From NCBI GenBank assembly GCA_017506865.1, contig JAFCMP010000019.1, positions 124,001-188,000 on the forward strand: 64,000 nucleotides of DNA. The letters run 5' to 3'. This document shows, piece after piece, positions 20,201 to 33,000 of this stretch. The position numbers were made by a program, and so were the translations under genes. Position 1 is the stretch's first letter; every line of letters begins with the position of its first letter. The DNA comes from Tribonema minus. Its lineage: Eukaryota > Sar > Xanthophyceae > Tribonematales > Tribonemataceae. Under the pieces are notes generated by a model. That model saw only the letters and a program-made list of their open reading frames with translations. It had not been told where the DNA came from and did no database searches.

Positions 20201-23200
20201 GTGAGTGTCAATGGAGTCCAGTGGAGAGGGGGGGGGGGGGGGGGGGGCATTGTGGCTATGATGTCGCCAGTCAGTTTGTGGGAGACAATTTCACAAAACA
20301 AGCGAGCGGTAGAAACTGGTGGGGGCAACTGCCTCCTGCAAAACCGGTGCATAGCGAGTTGCAGACCAGAATCGGTCCTCGAGGTCTTGCGTGTCGCTGG
20401 TGAAGTCTTCCAGGACCCAGGGGAACACAGGGTACTGCGTGTGCGGGTAGGGGGGGTTGGGGGGGTGGGGAGGGGGGGGAGTGCTTGAGGGCTGGTGGAG
20501 AGGGGGTGGGGTGGGGGCATTGTGGCATGACGTCACCAGTCAGTTTGTGATTGTGGAGACAATTACCCCCATACCAGCAAGTGTTGGAGATTGGAGGGGG
20601 TAACTGCTTCTGAGACTCAGCGGTGCCTAGGGAGTTACGGGCCAGCTCCGATGACCGACATATAGTCACTTTGAAGTAGATAGGTTCAGATCTGTGCATG
20701 CGGATCTGCAGGCAGTGTGTAGTGTTGGTGACGCGTAGCATTGAACGTGGCCGCGCTTGTACTTCACAAATCCGCTGCCGACTTGAACTGATCTGAAGGC
20801 AGCAGTTTCGGGACGACAGCTCACAACGCAGTACACACTATCGTGAAACGGAACATCACTCATTAAAGTCTCTTGCTGATTGTCACCGCCAAGCAGCCCA
20901 AGAAGCGCGCGAGGGCGCCAACGGCCACCGACTCGACTCACGATCCCACTGACTCAATGACTCGATGACTCGCCTGGGTGATGTCGTTGTACGACCGCCC
21001 CGCGGCAATGTTGAGGTGCATGAGGTACTCGAAGTTGGACATCTTGCGGCGCCGCCAGAGGTCCGTGTAGCGCGCCGCCCTGATGGCGTGGCGCGGCTGC
21101 AGCGGCGCGCGCCAGTCGCACAGCGGCGTGTGCTGCGCAGTAAAGGGAGGGGAAGGGGGGGGGAGCTTCAATTATGAGCATGTGCACTGCGTTGAAGGGG
21201 GGCGCAGAGGGGGAGAAAGGGAGAGAAGGTACTCGAAGGTGGACTTCTTGCGGCGCCGCCAGAGGTCCATGTAGCGCGCCGCCTTGATCGCATGGCGCGG
21301 CTGCAGCGGCGTGCGCCAGTTGCACAGCGGGGTGTGCTGCACAGTAAAACCAAGGGGGGGGGGGGGGTCGGGAGGGGGGGGCTTCAATCATGGCCATGTG
21401 AACAGGGATGAATGGGGGTGGGCGGAGCGGGCTGGGGGGGGTGGGAGGGATGGTGTCCATATCCCGACAGCCCCTCCCCTGCCAATCCCAGACGAAAAAG
21501 CCCTGCGCAAGGGAACAACAGCCGTGCGCATCAGCGCTCAACACTCTCGTACGCGCAACGTCGAGCGCCCGCTGCAGCAACAGTCGCGGCAGCGCAGTGC
21601 CCCCCCATGCACTTATGGAGGCACTCTCAGCTGGGCTGCGGTACGCGCTCGGCCGCAATGCTCAGGCGGAGTTGAGCACTGCAGCACCCCTTGCGTGCAC
21701 GCCCCCGTGCACTAATAGCGGGCCTGCGTCGCCGCCGCACGCAGCCGCGCGCATGCAAGTCTGCGACGCGCGCCGCTGCGCTCCTCACCGTCTGCTGCAG
21801 CAGGTCGAGCAGCGCGCGTTTTCACCAACACCCAATGCACCTGCAGCCACAACGATCGGAGCCACGGCGGGCATGCATTCTTTTTATCTTATCTCCCGCG
21901 CTCACCGTCTGCTGCAGCAGGTCGAGCAGCGCGCCGCGCTCGCGCGCGCCCGCGAGCGCAAAGAACGCCTCGTGCGCGCCGAGCCAGAACAGCTCCACGG
22001 CGCGCGGGCTCAGCAGGTAGCGCCGCAGGCACACGCGGCGCAGGCGGTCCAGCCACCACGCGCGCGCGTGCCGCTTGCGCTGGCTGCCACGCAGCCAGCG
22101 CAGCGCGGGCGCCGCGGCGGCGGCGGCGGCGGCCGCTGCCAGCGCCGCGCTGTCGGTGGGAGCGGAGGGCGGCGCCGTCGCTGCTGCCACGGCGGCGGCG
22201 GCGGCGGTGGCCTCGGCGCTGCCGCCGTGCTGCCGCGGCGCCGCCGTGGCGAAGAAGTGCAGCCTGCAGGCGGGCATGCAACAGGGGGGGGGGGCAGTGC
22301 TGGATGAAGTTGATGTTGAAGGTGCAGGTGGTGACGCTCCGCTGAGCGGTGACGCAATGCAAGGCATCGCAGGGCCATCTGTGCTTATGAAGCATGCACA
22401 GCGGAAAGGACCTGTTAAACGCAGCCGAGAAGAGTTCACCGCAAGAGTCCGCCAGGAGTTCAGAGGGCAGACGCGCACAGTCGCCGGGGACGCGGCGGCG
22501 CTGCTGCACCGCTGAATCCGCCCCCTCACACACTCCACGCATGCACGAACGATGCTGCCAGCGCAACAGGCGGCGTCTGCGCCTGCAGCAACACGCGCGC
22601 ACGCATGACTATGCGCCTGGCCGACAGCTGTTAGTACCCAGGACCAGCGACGCCCCTACAACTTGTCTCTGCGCTCAGAGCGCATCATTGACTAGTACGC
22701 CAGGCAAAGGCTCGGCCATTGACTTGTTCACTGAGCGTAGTAAAGCCCCAATTTGTAAGAAATTGAGTCAGAAGGTCGTAGAGCTCTAGGTGACAAGGGA
22801 TGGTTAGCCGCCAGTGCCTTCCACCAATAACTGCGGACGCCGCTGCTGCAGCAATTGGCCACGAGTCAAACAGTACCACCATATCCACAGTAGCCAAAAG
22901 ACTTCTGTGTGCAAGCTTTTGGGCGTTCGAGGCATATGGGTGTTGGGTATGGAAAGGTCTCACGTGTTCGTTGTATGTTTCAAGTGGTTCAGATGGGCTG
23001 GGGGGGCTCGTCAAGGGGGGGGGGCCACCTGCGGTCCCAGGGGTGGTCAGCCGCTAGTGCCTTACACCAACAACCGCGGCCGCCGCTGCTGCAGCACCTG
23101 GCCACGAGTCAAGCATCAGCGCGTACGCACCTGCGGTCCGTTACCAGCAGCACGCCGTCCAGCAGGCACTGCGGCAGCACCATCGTCGCGCGCCACCGCC

Positions 23201-26200
23201 CGCGCACGACCTCCCCCTCCCACGTCCCCCCGCCCTCGCCGCCATCTGCGCGCGCCTCCTCCGCCATATCCGACGTCACCTCCTCCCAGCCGCCCTCCTC
23301 CCCGCCGCCGCCGCCGCCGCTGCGCCCCACGCTCCACACGCTGTCGCGCTTCGCCAGCACCGCGCTGCCGCTGCCGCTGCTGCCGTTGACCGCCAGCCCG
23401 GCGGCGGCGCCGTCAGCAGCAGCTTCGCTGACGCTGCCGCGCGCGGAGGCGCCGCCGCCGCCCGGCATCAGCGGCGGCGGCGGCGGCAGCGCCGCGGCGG
23501 CGTCATCCGCCGCTGCAGCAGCAGCGTCGAAGGCGCCCTCGTCGTGGCGGTAGTCGTACGCGGACGTGCTGTGGTCGGGCGGGTGGCGGTCCGGGACGAG
23601 CAGCATCTGGCGCATGAGCGCGTCCTTGTGCAGCGAGAGGCGCCAGCGCCGCGGCGGCGCGCCCCAGGGCGACCAGTCCCCGCCGAGCCACGCGCGCGCG
23701 CGCTCCCAGCGCGCCGCCGCCGCATGCAGGCGCTGGCGGCGCTCCGCGTCTGCCGTGGTGACGCTCCTGCGGCGGCGCGTGCACGCGCGATATGGGTAAG
23801 TATGTATGTGGTTACGGTGCGGTTGCGATGCTGTGCTGCGGCGCTGTTGTGACATACCTCAAGTATTGGTGCCGCAGGAGCGCGCCCGCAAGATGGGTGC
23901 GCATGTGGTTATGGTGCGGTTGCGATGCGGCGCTGCTGTGCTTTCATGATATACTCCAAAAGTAGTACATAGTGCTCTGTGGCATTTGCCGCGGCGCTCC
24001 GCTTGCTGGTGACGCGCCCGCAAGGTCGTCTGCACGCGCTGCCATGGTGACCTGTTTGATGCGGTGGCGGTCTCAATGCGATATGAGGGACTGAGTGCCA
24101 TGGCATGGCTCCGCACCGAATCGCCTAATGCATATCACAGCTGAATCAGGTGCCACTGGTACATGCGTCTGAACCAAGAGCAGTACTGCACGGACGTGGC
24201 GGCGGCAACTGCGCTGCCATTGCCACGAGAGTCAGTACATGCCAAATGCAAGCGCCGGCGTCGCCCCTCCCCCCCCGCTGTCGTGACGCTCTTGCTGGAG
24301 TGCGGCACTTGCGTGTGTAGTGCAGGTAGAACATCAGATCAAGCCTGGCAACGCTGCGTATGACAGCAGGCTTTCCCGTGCAGCGCGACGCACCGCGCAC
24401 ATCCACCGCAGCGCCGCACTGCACGTGCACACAAAAGTGCCAGCTGCATGGTTCCCAAAGGCTGTTTTCGGCCATAAGCAGCCTTCACAGCCTTGTCAGC
24501 ACCCCCTTCACTGCTGCCGCAGCGGCTAGCACCAGGCCGGCGCGCCACGCATAACATACATGCATACATATGGCGTTTGCAACACCCTCTACCGGCACAA
24601 GCAGCGGGTGCGCGCCGGCGGCAGTACCTCGCGTGGGCGTGCCGCAGCACGTCGCCGATGGCGCACGCGCGCGCGCTCTCGTCCTCCGCCGCCGCCGCCG
24701 CGCCGCTGCCGCCGCGCGCCGCGCGCGCCGGCGCCATGGCGTCGCGCACCTCCAGCCAGCGGTATGCGAGGCGCTCCGCCATCGCCGCCAGCGCCGCCGC
24801 CTCCTCCGCCTGCGCTTGCGCCGCGGCGGAGCGCAGCGCATCTGTCTCCGCGCCGGCGACGCAGATGCACAGCTCCTGCGCCGCCGCCGCCGCCGCCGCC
24901 CACCCGTCCGGCGGCGCCGCGTCGGACGCTGCCGCCGCGGCGCCGGCGGCGGCGTCGCGGTGGACCACAAACTCTGGCATGGCGTCCATGATGCTGCAGG
25001 CGATCGCCGCGAGGCAGCGCGCGAGGTCCACTGTCTGCCGCGCCGCCGCTGCTGCCGCCGCCGCCGCAGCCGTGGCACCGCTGCCGCCGCCGCCATTAGT
25101 GCCGCTGCCGCCGCCATCAGTGCTGCTGCCGTTTGCATTGGGCCTCGGCGGCGTCAGCGCTTGCGGCGCAGCAGTCGCGGCTTGCGCAGCAGCGTGCTGG
25201 TAGAGCGCAGAGAGCGCCCTGCGCGCGCGCGTGAGCGCAATCGCCGCGACGCCGTGGACGCTGATGTTGTACGGGTGGGGCGCGCAGTCCTGCGAGAGGC
25301 GCGGCGCCAGAAGCCGGAGAAGCGCGTTACGCACGTGCTGCTGGGTAGGTACGTATGCTGGGTGCAAACACCACGGATTTCTGCAAGCGAGGGGATGAGT
25401 GCAGCGACCAGCGCCGCGGCGGGCTAAGCGACGCTGACGCGCAAGCGCGGCGGGCGTGGCGGCGCGGCGCACGAGCGCAATGCTGCAGCGCAGCTGCCCG
25501 CGAATGCTCATGTCGAGACATGCGTCTGTCGGAGAAGACTGGGGCATCGTATTTGTGGAGCACTGCTGCACCAGCGTGACGGACCCCAATCGACACTGAT
25601 GACGCTCAGCAACGCACTCGTGACAGGGCGCCGCGGCTATGCCTCACCTGCGACGGCGGCGGCGGCGCCAGCAGCGCGCCCACGAGCACCGACAGCCTGC
25701 ACGCATTCTCCAGCGCCGCCGCCGCGGCGCCGCTCGGCGGCAGCCGCTCCACCAGCAGCAGCGCCAGCCGCAGCAGTGCGCACAGCAGCGGCCCCTGCCC
25801 CCCCACAAGGCATTGCGTGCCCCACAGCACGTCGCCGCCGCCGCCGCTGCTGCCGCCGACGCTGCCGCCGTCGCTGCCCGCAGACCCAATGACAGGGTCA
25901 AACAGGCGCAGCACGCGGCCCGCAAGGACGACGGCGCCGCGCTGGTGCTGCGCCGCCGCGTCGTCGGCGGCCCTGTAACTGCCGTAACCGCTGCCGCGGC
26001 GGCTGTGCGTGGCGGCGGCGGCGGCGAGCGCGCGGTCGCGCAGCGGCGACAGCGACAGGTCCGAGTCGTCTGCCTCCGGGGAGGCGGCGGAGGCGCTGCT
26101 GCCGGCGGCGGCGGCGGCGGCGCTGCGCGCGAGCGCGTGCGAGAGCGCGGCAGGGAAGCCGTCACACGCGAGCGCCGCGCCAATGAACGCCAGGTGCGTC

Positions 26201-27018
26201 ATGTTCTCCCAGAGGGGGGAGGACGGTGGGGGCGCGGGGGGGCGCGGCGGCAGCGGCGCAGCGTCGCCGCCGTCGCTGGCGCTGCCGTCGGTCGCGCCGG
26301 AGTGGTGCTTGGTCTGCGGCGGGTGGCGCGGCATGGGGGCGCAGAGGAGCGTCACCAGCGTCAACACACGCGCTGCCCCAGGCATCCCGTGATATGGTGA
26401 GAGAGCGATGCAGTGGTGCACGGAGCAGCGACTGGCCGCGAGTGATGCGAGGTGCGCATCGCGAGGCGTACATACATACTTGCCACAACCGGTCGCGTGC
26501 ACTCGTCCGTGCGCATGAGGCGGTGCCGTGCACATTCACGTGCACGGCCGCAGGCAGGTGGCAGGTCCAGGTTGGTCCTGCTGCTGTGTCAGTCAGCAGA
26601 GGGTTGCGAGCATGCAGCACCACCGAAAAAGTGATACAAGGCGCCGCGTAGCGCGTCGTCGAGCCTGCCACAAAGACTCTGTACCACTGCCTGGGCGCAA
26701 TACTGACAGCAGTGCTCAGCACTCCGTGACAGCCCATCGCCCAGCGCACCATCACCTCGCCAACCTCACGCAACGAGCGCAACCACCGCCACCCACAACA
26801 GAAGCTTCAGCGCAGGTAGGCGCGCACCTGCCGCGCGCGTCGCAGCCGCGCCGCCGCCTGCGCCAGCACCGCCTGCGCCGCCGCGCTGCCGCCGTCCACC
26901 GCCGCCTGCAGCGCCGCCGCCACCTCCAGCTCGCGGTACCCCGCGTCGGATGCGCGCGCCGCGCGCGCCACCAACTTCGTGTACAACTTTAAAACCTGCA
27001 CGCGCGGCGCCTCGTCTG

Positions 27019-27049
<31 letters not shown>

Positions 27050-30000
27050 GTCACCGGCTGCTGCGGTGTCGCCTGCGCTCACGAGGTCCTCCATGAGAGA
27101 CGGCGTTTGCGCGCTGCTGCTGCTGCTGCTGTCGAAGAGCGGCGCGATGAGGTGGAAGGGGCACCAGTGCAGCGCGCCGCCCGCGGGCTCCGCGCCGCCG
27201 CCGGCGACGGTCAGCAGCAACGCGACGTCGCCGCAGGCGCACACCTGCGCACGCGTGTGGCACAGAAGGCTTCATTATTTATTTCATAACCATCCATAAG
27301 CAATTATGAAAGGTGCTGAGTGCAAAAGCAAGTGGTGTGCTTCAACCGGTGACGGACGTCAGAAATCAAGGGCTCCGCGCCGCCGCCGGCGACACACAGC
27401 AGCAGCGCGACGTCGCCGCAGGCGCACACCTGCGCGCGCATTCGTATCACAGGAAGCATCATTTATTGAGGCTTCAGTCATTTCATCGCCATCAAACAGA
27501 AGAACTGCGGAAGTAGTTGGGCGGAAAAGCAAATGGCGTGCTTCAACGATTGACAGACGTCAATGATGTGCAAGGCCTTCGCGTGGCCGAGTCAGGCCTG
27601 TCAGACCGGCAGCGGTGGCACTCCTTCATGGCGAGTGGCCCGTTGGTACATTGGCAAGATGCAATGCACGGGGGGGTGGCCAGGCGCTTGCGCTGCACAG
27701 CGGCGGAAATCGATGCAACGCGATGACCGCCTTTGGCCCGACGTTGTGGTGCGAGCATTCTGTTATCAAAGGTTAAAACAGTAGGTAGGCACATATGTGG
27801 GCATGAGGCCACTGCGCTATTCGACACTAGCGTGCTCGTATCACCGGCAGCATTGCGTTTCATGTGAGACGCAGAGGCGTTGAAAGGCGATGAATAACAA
27901 CAGGGCGTCAGTGCAGCAGGGCGCAGCGCGCTAATTGACTGCGGCCTGCTGCCATCACATGACTGCTGCAGCCATGCGTGCGAGGTGCTGCTGCAGCAGC
28001 AGCATCGCTCGCCGCCGCCGCAGCAGCACCGGCAGCTTGGCAGCAGCAGCGCCGCTGCCAGCGTCGCATGCGCCGCCGTCCTCGGCTTCAGTGGGGCCAA
28101 ACCCGTTGCGCAGCATCTATATATCGGGCATGCACGAGCGCCGTACGCACCTGCACGCGCTGCGGCAGCGACGGCAGCACGCGCAGCAGCAGCGCCGCCG
28201 CGGGCGCGCAGCCGCGGCCGCGCACGCCCTCCGCGGCGCCGCGCGCGCCGCCGCCGCCGCCGCCGTGCTGCAGCAGCGCGCAGTCCGCGCGCAGCGCGGC
28301 GGCGGCGGCGGCAGCAGGTGCGCAGCCCGCTGCTGACGTGGCCGCGCTCGCATCAATGAGCCACGGCTGCCACGTGTCGCTGGTGATGGCAAGCTCCAGG
28401 AGCGCGGCGTAGGTCGGCTCGCGCAGCGACGCGCCGCGGCGCAGCAGCGGCGGCGCGACCCTGGCGACGACCGCGCGCAGCAGCGCCTGCGGCGGCGGCG
28501 GCAGCGGCGCGGCGGTACATTGAGGTGAGTAAGCAAGGATGCTATGGACGGCGTAAGAGATCGTGCTGAGCGCTGCTGCAGCTCGCGCTGAACGCTGCCG
28601 CCCGTGCGCAGCACAGCCGTCGTGCAGGCAGGCCCAGTGCACGGGGAGTTGACCGCGGCTGGTTCTTGGGCAAATATGAAGTTGTGTGCAGCAGCAGAGA
28701 GAGTGCCACTCCGTTGAGAGGCGTCCCATAGTATGTTTGCAAGCGCAGCGCCCCCTGCCCGAGCGCTGTTGTCCCACAAACGGGAGAACGCCCATACCTG
28801 AACTTGCCGCGTCCTTTTACCCAGCGAGCAGCTTGAGTCGAGCGCAGCAGCGCTCATCGATACGCTAATCCCCAGCCCGACCAAGGCGCTGGTGCAAGCA
28901 GCATCAGTACAGTCACAGCCATGCGCCCTCCCCCTACGTCACCGGCGGTGAGCAGGCTGGCAGCGCTGCGCAGCAGCAACGCCTTTTGCGCTGATGCACG
29001 AAAGCGCAGTTATCCAAGTTCAACAACACGCACTGTAACCACTGCCGTTGACACCAAAGCGAGCGGCGCTGCGTCAGAAGCACCAGAACACCCAATCCCC
29101 CCGATGCCTCAGTATGCCGATGCATCCAGTTCCGCCAATCCATGTACTTCAAGTTGAAGATGGCACCGCTCACCTCGACGCTGACGCCCGTGCCGTCCGC
29201 GGCGCCAGCGCCCAGCAGCACGGCGGCGGCGCAGGCGTGCGCGCGGCCAGCAGCGCCGCCCTCCACGCACGCGCGCCCGAGCTGCACCGCGTACGCCGTC
29301 ATGACGCGCAGCGCCGCCGCGCGCAGCTGCAGAAGCGCACAGTGCCAGGCCGGGAAAATGCAGTAGGCTTAGCAGCGGTGCCAGGCCGGGAAAATGCGGT
29401 AGGCTTACCAGGGTTGTGTGCTGCGGCGGCATCGGTTCTGGTTTGGAGAGATGATGCATTGGGTGAGTGCGGGGGATGAGGGGGTTTGCAGCAGCGCTCG
29501 GCATGACGGAAGGGGCGCGTGTGCGTAGCTAGCTAGCCGCAGCAGCGCCTGCGAGCGCTGCCCTAACCCTAGCCCTAACTGGAGCACCCACTGCGCCGTC
29601 AGACGGGTGTGAGACCATGGCGCAGCGGGTCCTCCACATCCCTTTGGGTCACTCTGGGGTTCACATTTCAACTGCACCGTAGATCCTGATGTACGCACCA
29701 GACGCACACGCATACACGCAGACTGCAAGCGCCAGCTGCCTCCGCGGAGCCAGGCACGACTGCGATAGATGGCACCAGAAAGTCGCGCGCCGCCCCCGCG
29801 CATGCGCGGCCGCGGCGCTGCAGATGCCCCCCCCCCCCACACCCCATCCCTCCCCGACACGGCGACAAGCAGCAGCAGCAGCAGCAGCAGCGCCAGCTCA
29901 CATTGTCGTTGGACACGTCCACGTCGTCGATGCAGTGGCGCAGCAGGAACGCCACGAGGCCCGCGGACGCGGCAGCGCTCAGCACGTCGCCGACGTCGCC

Positions 30001-33000
30001 GCCGCTGCCGCCGCCGACGTCGCACGCCGCGTGCAGGTCCTCCAGCAGCCACGGCGGCGGCCGCGGGCTGCGCAGGATGTGCGCGAGCAGCTGCAGCACC
30101 TGAGCGTTGGCGTCATGGGGTGCGCAGCAGAGTGCAGATGGCGCGAGGGGTGAGGCAACGGATGGGCACGTGATGTTGGAGGAAAAGCAAGGGAGCGCAG
30201 CAGTGCTGTATGGATTGCGTGCGGGGCGAGCGCGCGGTGCGCCGCGCAGTGAGCGCACGCACGGCACCCCGCAGATGTGAAGCCGGGGGCGCAGACCATT
30301 CACCCACGCACACGGCTACCATCAACGATGCACACAGCCGCCATTGTGCTGATCGCGACCGTAAAGCAACATCAAAAGCGATGTGCGTCAGTCCGCAGCC
30401 GCGGCACGCAGTACCCGTTCTACACAATATACTACTTCCCACAGCGTTCTGGCCCCATCAGCAGGTGATGATCGCTGCATGCAAGCTGTGCCACACCGCG
30501 GCGCGCCACAGTTGCAGCGGCACACGGCCCGTGTGCCATCGCTGTGTTCGACGCGCGGTAGTCGTCCATCCGCATCACAGAGCTGCCACATTGGCTCGAT
30601 GGAACAGCAGCAGCAGCAGCAGCAGCAGCAGCGGCGGCAGCACCAGCGCTGAGCGCTGACGCACCTCCACCGCGCCGTCGCCGTCCCACTAGCACAACCA
30701 CCACCACCACCACCAACAACAGCAGTTGCTGCGTTTGCCACAGCAGCAGCAGCAGCAGCACCACTACCACCGCCGCCACCCTTAGCGGCAGCAGCCAGCA
30801 GCAGCAGCAGCAGTAGCAGCGGCAGCAGCAGCAGCGCTGAGCGCTGACGCACCTCCACCGCGCCGTCGCCGTCCGCGCACGCCGCCACCCACCCCAGCGC
30901 CTCGACCACGCGCCCGCGCCGCTCCAGCAGCAGCGCCTTCGCGACCACCAGCACGTGCTCGCGCGCGCGCGCCGCCGCCGCCGCCGCGTCCCCCTCCTCC
31001 GCGACGCCCCCCTCCCCCTCGCACCCCGCGCCGCTGAGGAACCCGAGCACCGCGCCCAGCGACAGCCCCTCTAGGCGACGCTGCTCATCAGGCGGTTCTG
31101 CTGCGGCGGCGGCAGCGGCCTTTCTAGCCTGCGCTGCCACCGGCGCTGCGGCGGCCGGCGGCGGCGGCGCTGCGGCGGCGGCGAGGCACGCGAGCGCCGC
31201 GCGCTGCGCCGCGCCGCCGCAGCGCCGCCACAGCCCCGCCCAGTTGCCGAGCACGCTGCGCATGGCGGCGGCGGCGGCGGCGGGGCCGGCGGCGGCGCCG
31301 AGGGCGCGCCACAGCGAGAGCGCGGCGCGCGCGAGCGGCGCGCCCTCGCGGCGCAGCAGCGCTGCCGGCGCCGTCGCGAGCAGGTGCTCGAGGATGGCGA
31401 GGGGGGTCTCGTGATCGAGTGCGTGCGCACTGGTGGGGTGATCCTGCGATGCGTAAGCGCGTGTGTATGCGCTGGTGAAGGTGTGGCATGTGCATAGAGG
31501 TATGTAAGTATGGGTGCCTGGCCGCGGTGGCGCGCGCATTGCTGGGTGAGAGGGTGGTGTGTGCATGAGGGCATGTAGGTATACTTAAGAAGTAGATTTG
31601 TACTTAGGTCGCGCGGGGTGGCAAGGTTGTACTGCGAAGCGTGCGTGTGCGTACCCAGGTGGGGTATGGAGGTATGCATGCTTTGCAGAGTGGACTCAAC
31701 TCCAGTAACAGTGCACATGGGCGAACTGAAGTTGCCGCCACTTTGCGGTCAGGTGCGGCAGAACATCAAAGACAACGGCGGAACAGAAATGTACTCCTCC
31801 TTGGTTGCACGGAGGCAAAGCGTGTGGTGCAGTAATGAAACCGCCCTTACATTGATTTTTGCTCTTCAGCAACATGACATCTGGCAACACTGCGCACGCA
31901 CGAAATGTGTGCATCTTTGCACCAGTGCTCAGCAATGCAACCGCTTATTTAGCGCTGAACTCAGTTGCGGTGGTGCAGGTAGGGACGATGCCTCGCGTTT
32001 GCAGAGCAGTGCTTCGGTGCAGAAGGTCTTGAAGTTGAAGTTGGGGCTGAGGTGACGCACCTGTGCAAACGCCGCCAGCACATCCAGAAGCAGCGACAGC
32101 GGCACTGCCTCCGCCTCTGGTGACGATACGTATAATCTGAGGCAGCAACAATACAGCAAGGACACCCCATGACCCGATGCTCACGCTAGTGACTGCTGCA
32201 TTTGAGCTCTAGGTCATGTGTTGCAGCGTGAATGCAGATGATTTACGCTGTTGCTATGCCGTTCCTCCACACACTGAAGCTCTTGTGCGCCATAACTGTG
32301 CAAATGAGCAACAGATGTACTTCAACTTGAAGTACATCACTGCACTTCAACGTTGACTTGCATTACTGCAACAAGCAGGTGCGTGGAGTCGCCTGTACGC
32401 AGATCCGGGAATGGCCACCTTGAGTGGACAGCGCTGACCTTGCATGCGTTGTTGTATGAGACTTTGGCCCGCTTCTCCCCGCTGGCCAACCACCTGCAAT
32501 TGCCTCCCGGTTCCAGCGGGTCTCATTCTTAGGGTTAGGGCTAACCCTAAGCAATCCAGCAAAACTCCAACCTGTCAAAAAACGGCGACATCACCCAGGC
32601 ACTGCGCCAACCAGCAACGCAAGCACTGCAGACCTATGCACACTCTGCAAGCCGCCTATTACTCGCCTATTCGCCCCCCACCCCCCCCCACCCACCCACG
32701 CAGTCACCCCAGCGACGCTCACCTGTCAAACAGCGGCATCAGCGCGACGCCCCCCCCCGCCCCCTCCAGCGTCCCCCTCGCCCCCCCCCCGCACGCCGCC
32801 GGCGCCCACACCCGTGCGGGCCCCTCCAAAACCGCGTGCAGCCTCCCCTCCCCGGCGTCCCACGCCACGCGCCCCCCCCCCCCGCACCGCCGCGGCAGAT
32901 ACCCCAGCGCCAAGTGCCCCCGCGCACGCCCCCCCAGGCCCAAGCGCCCCCTGGACCCCCCGGACGCCGCCGCTGCTGCTGCTGCTGCCGCGGGCACGCG

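Noticed and set aside
21225-21345. Second copy of the HTPLC...FEYL segment as a real BEACH exon
   Set aside because: It lacks a donor after FEYL, and inclusion would duplicate the start of the BEACH domain.
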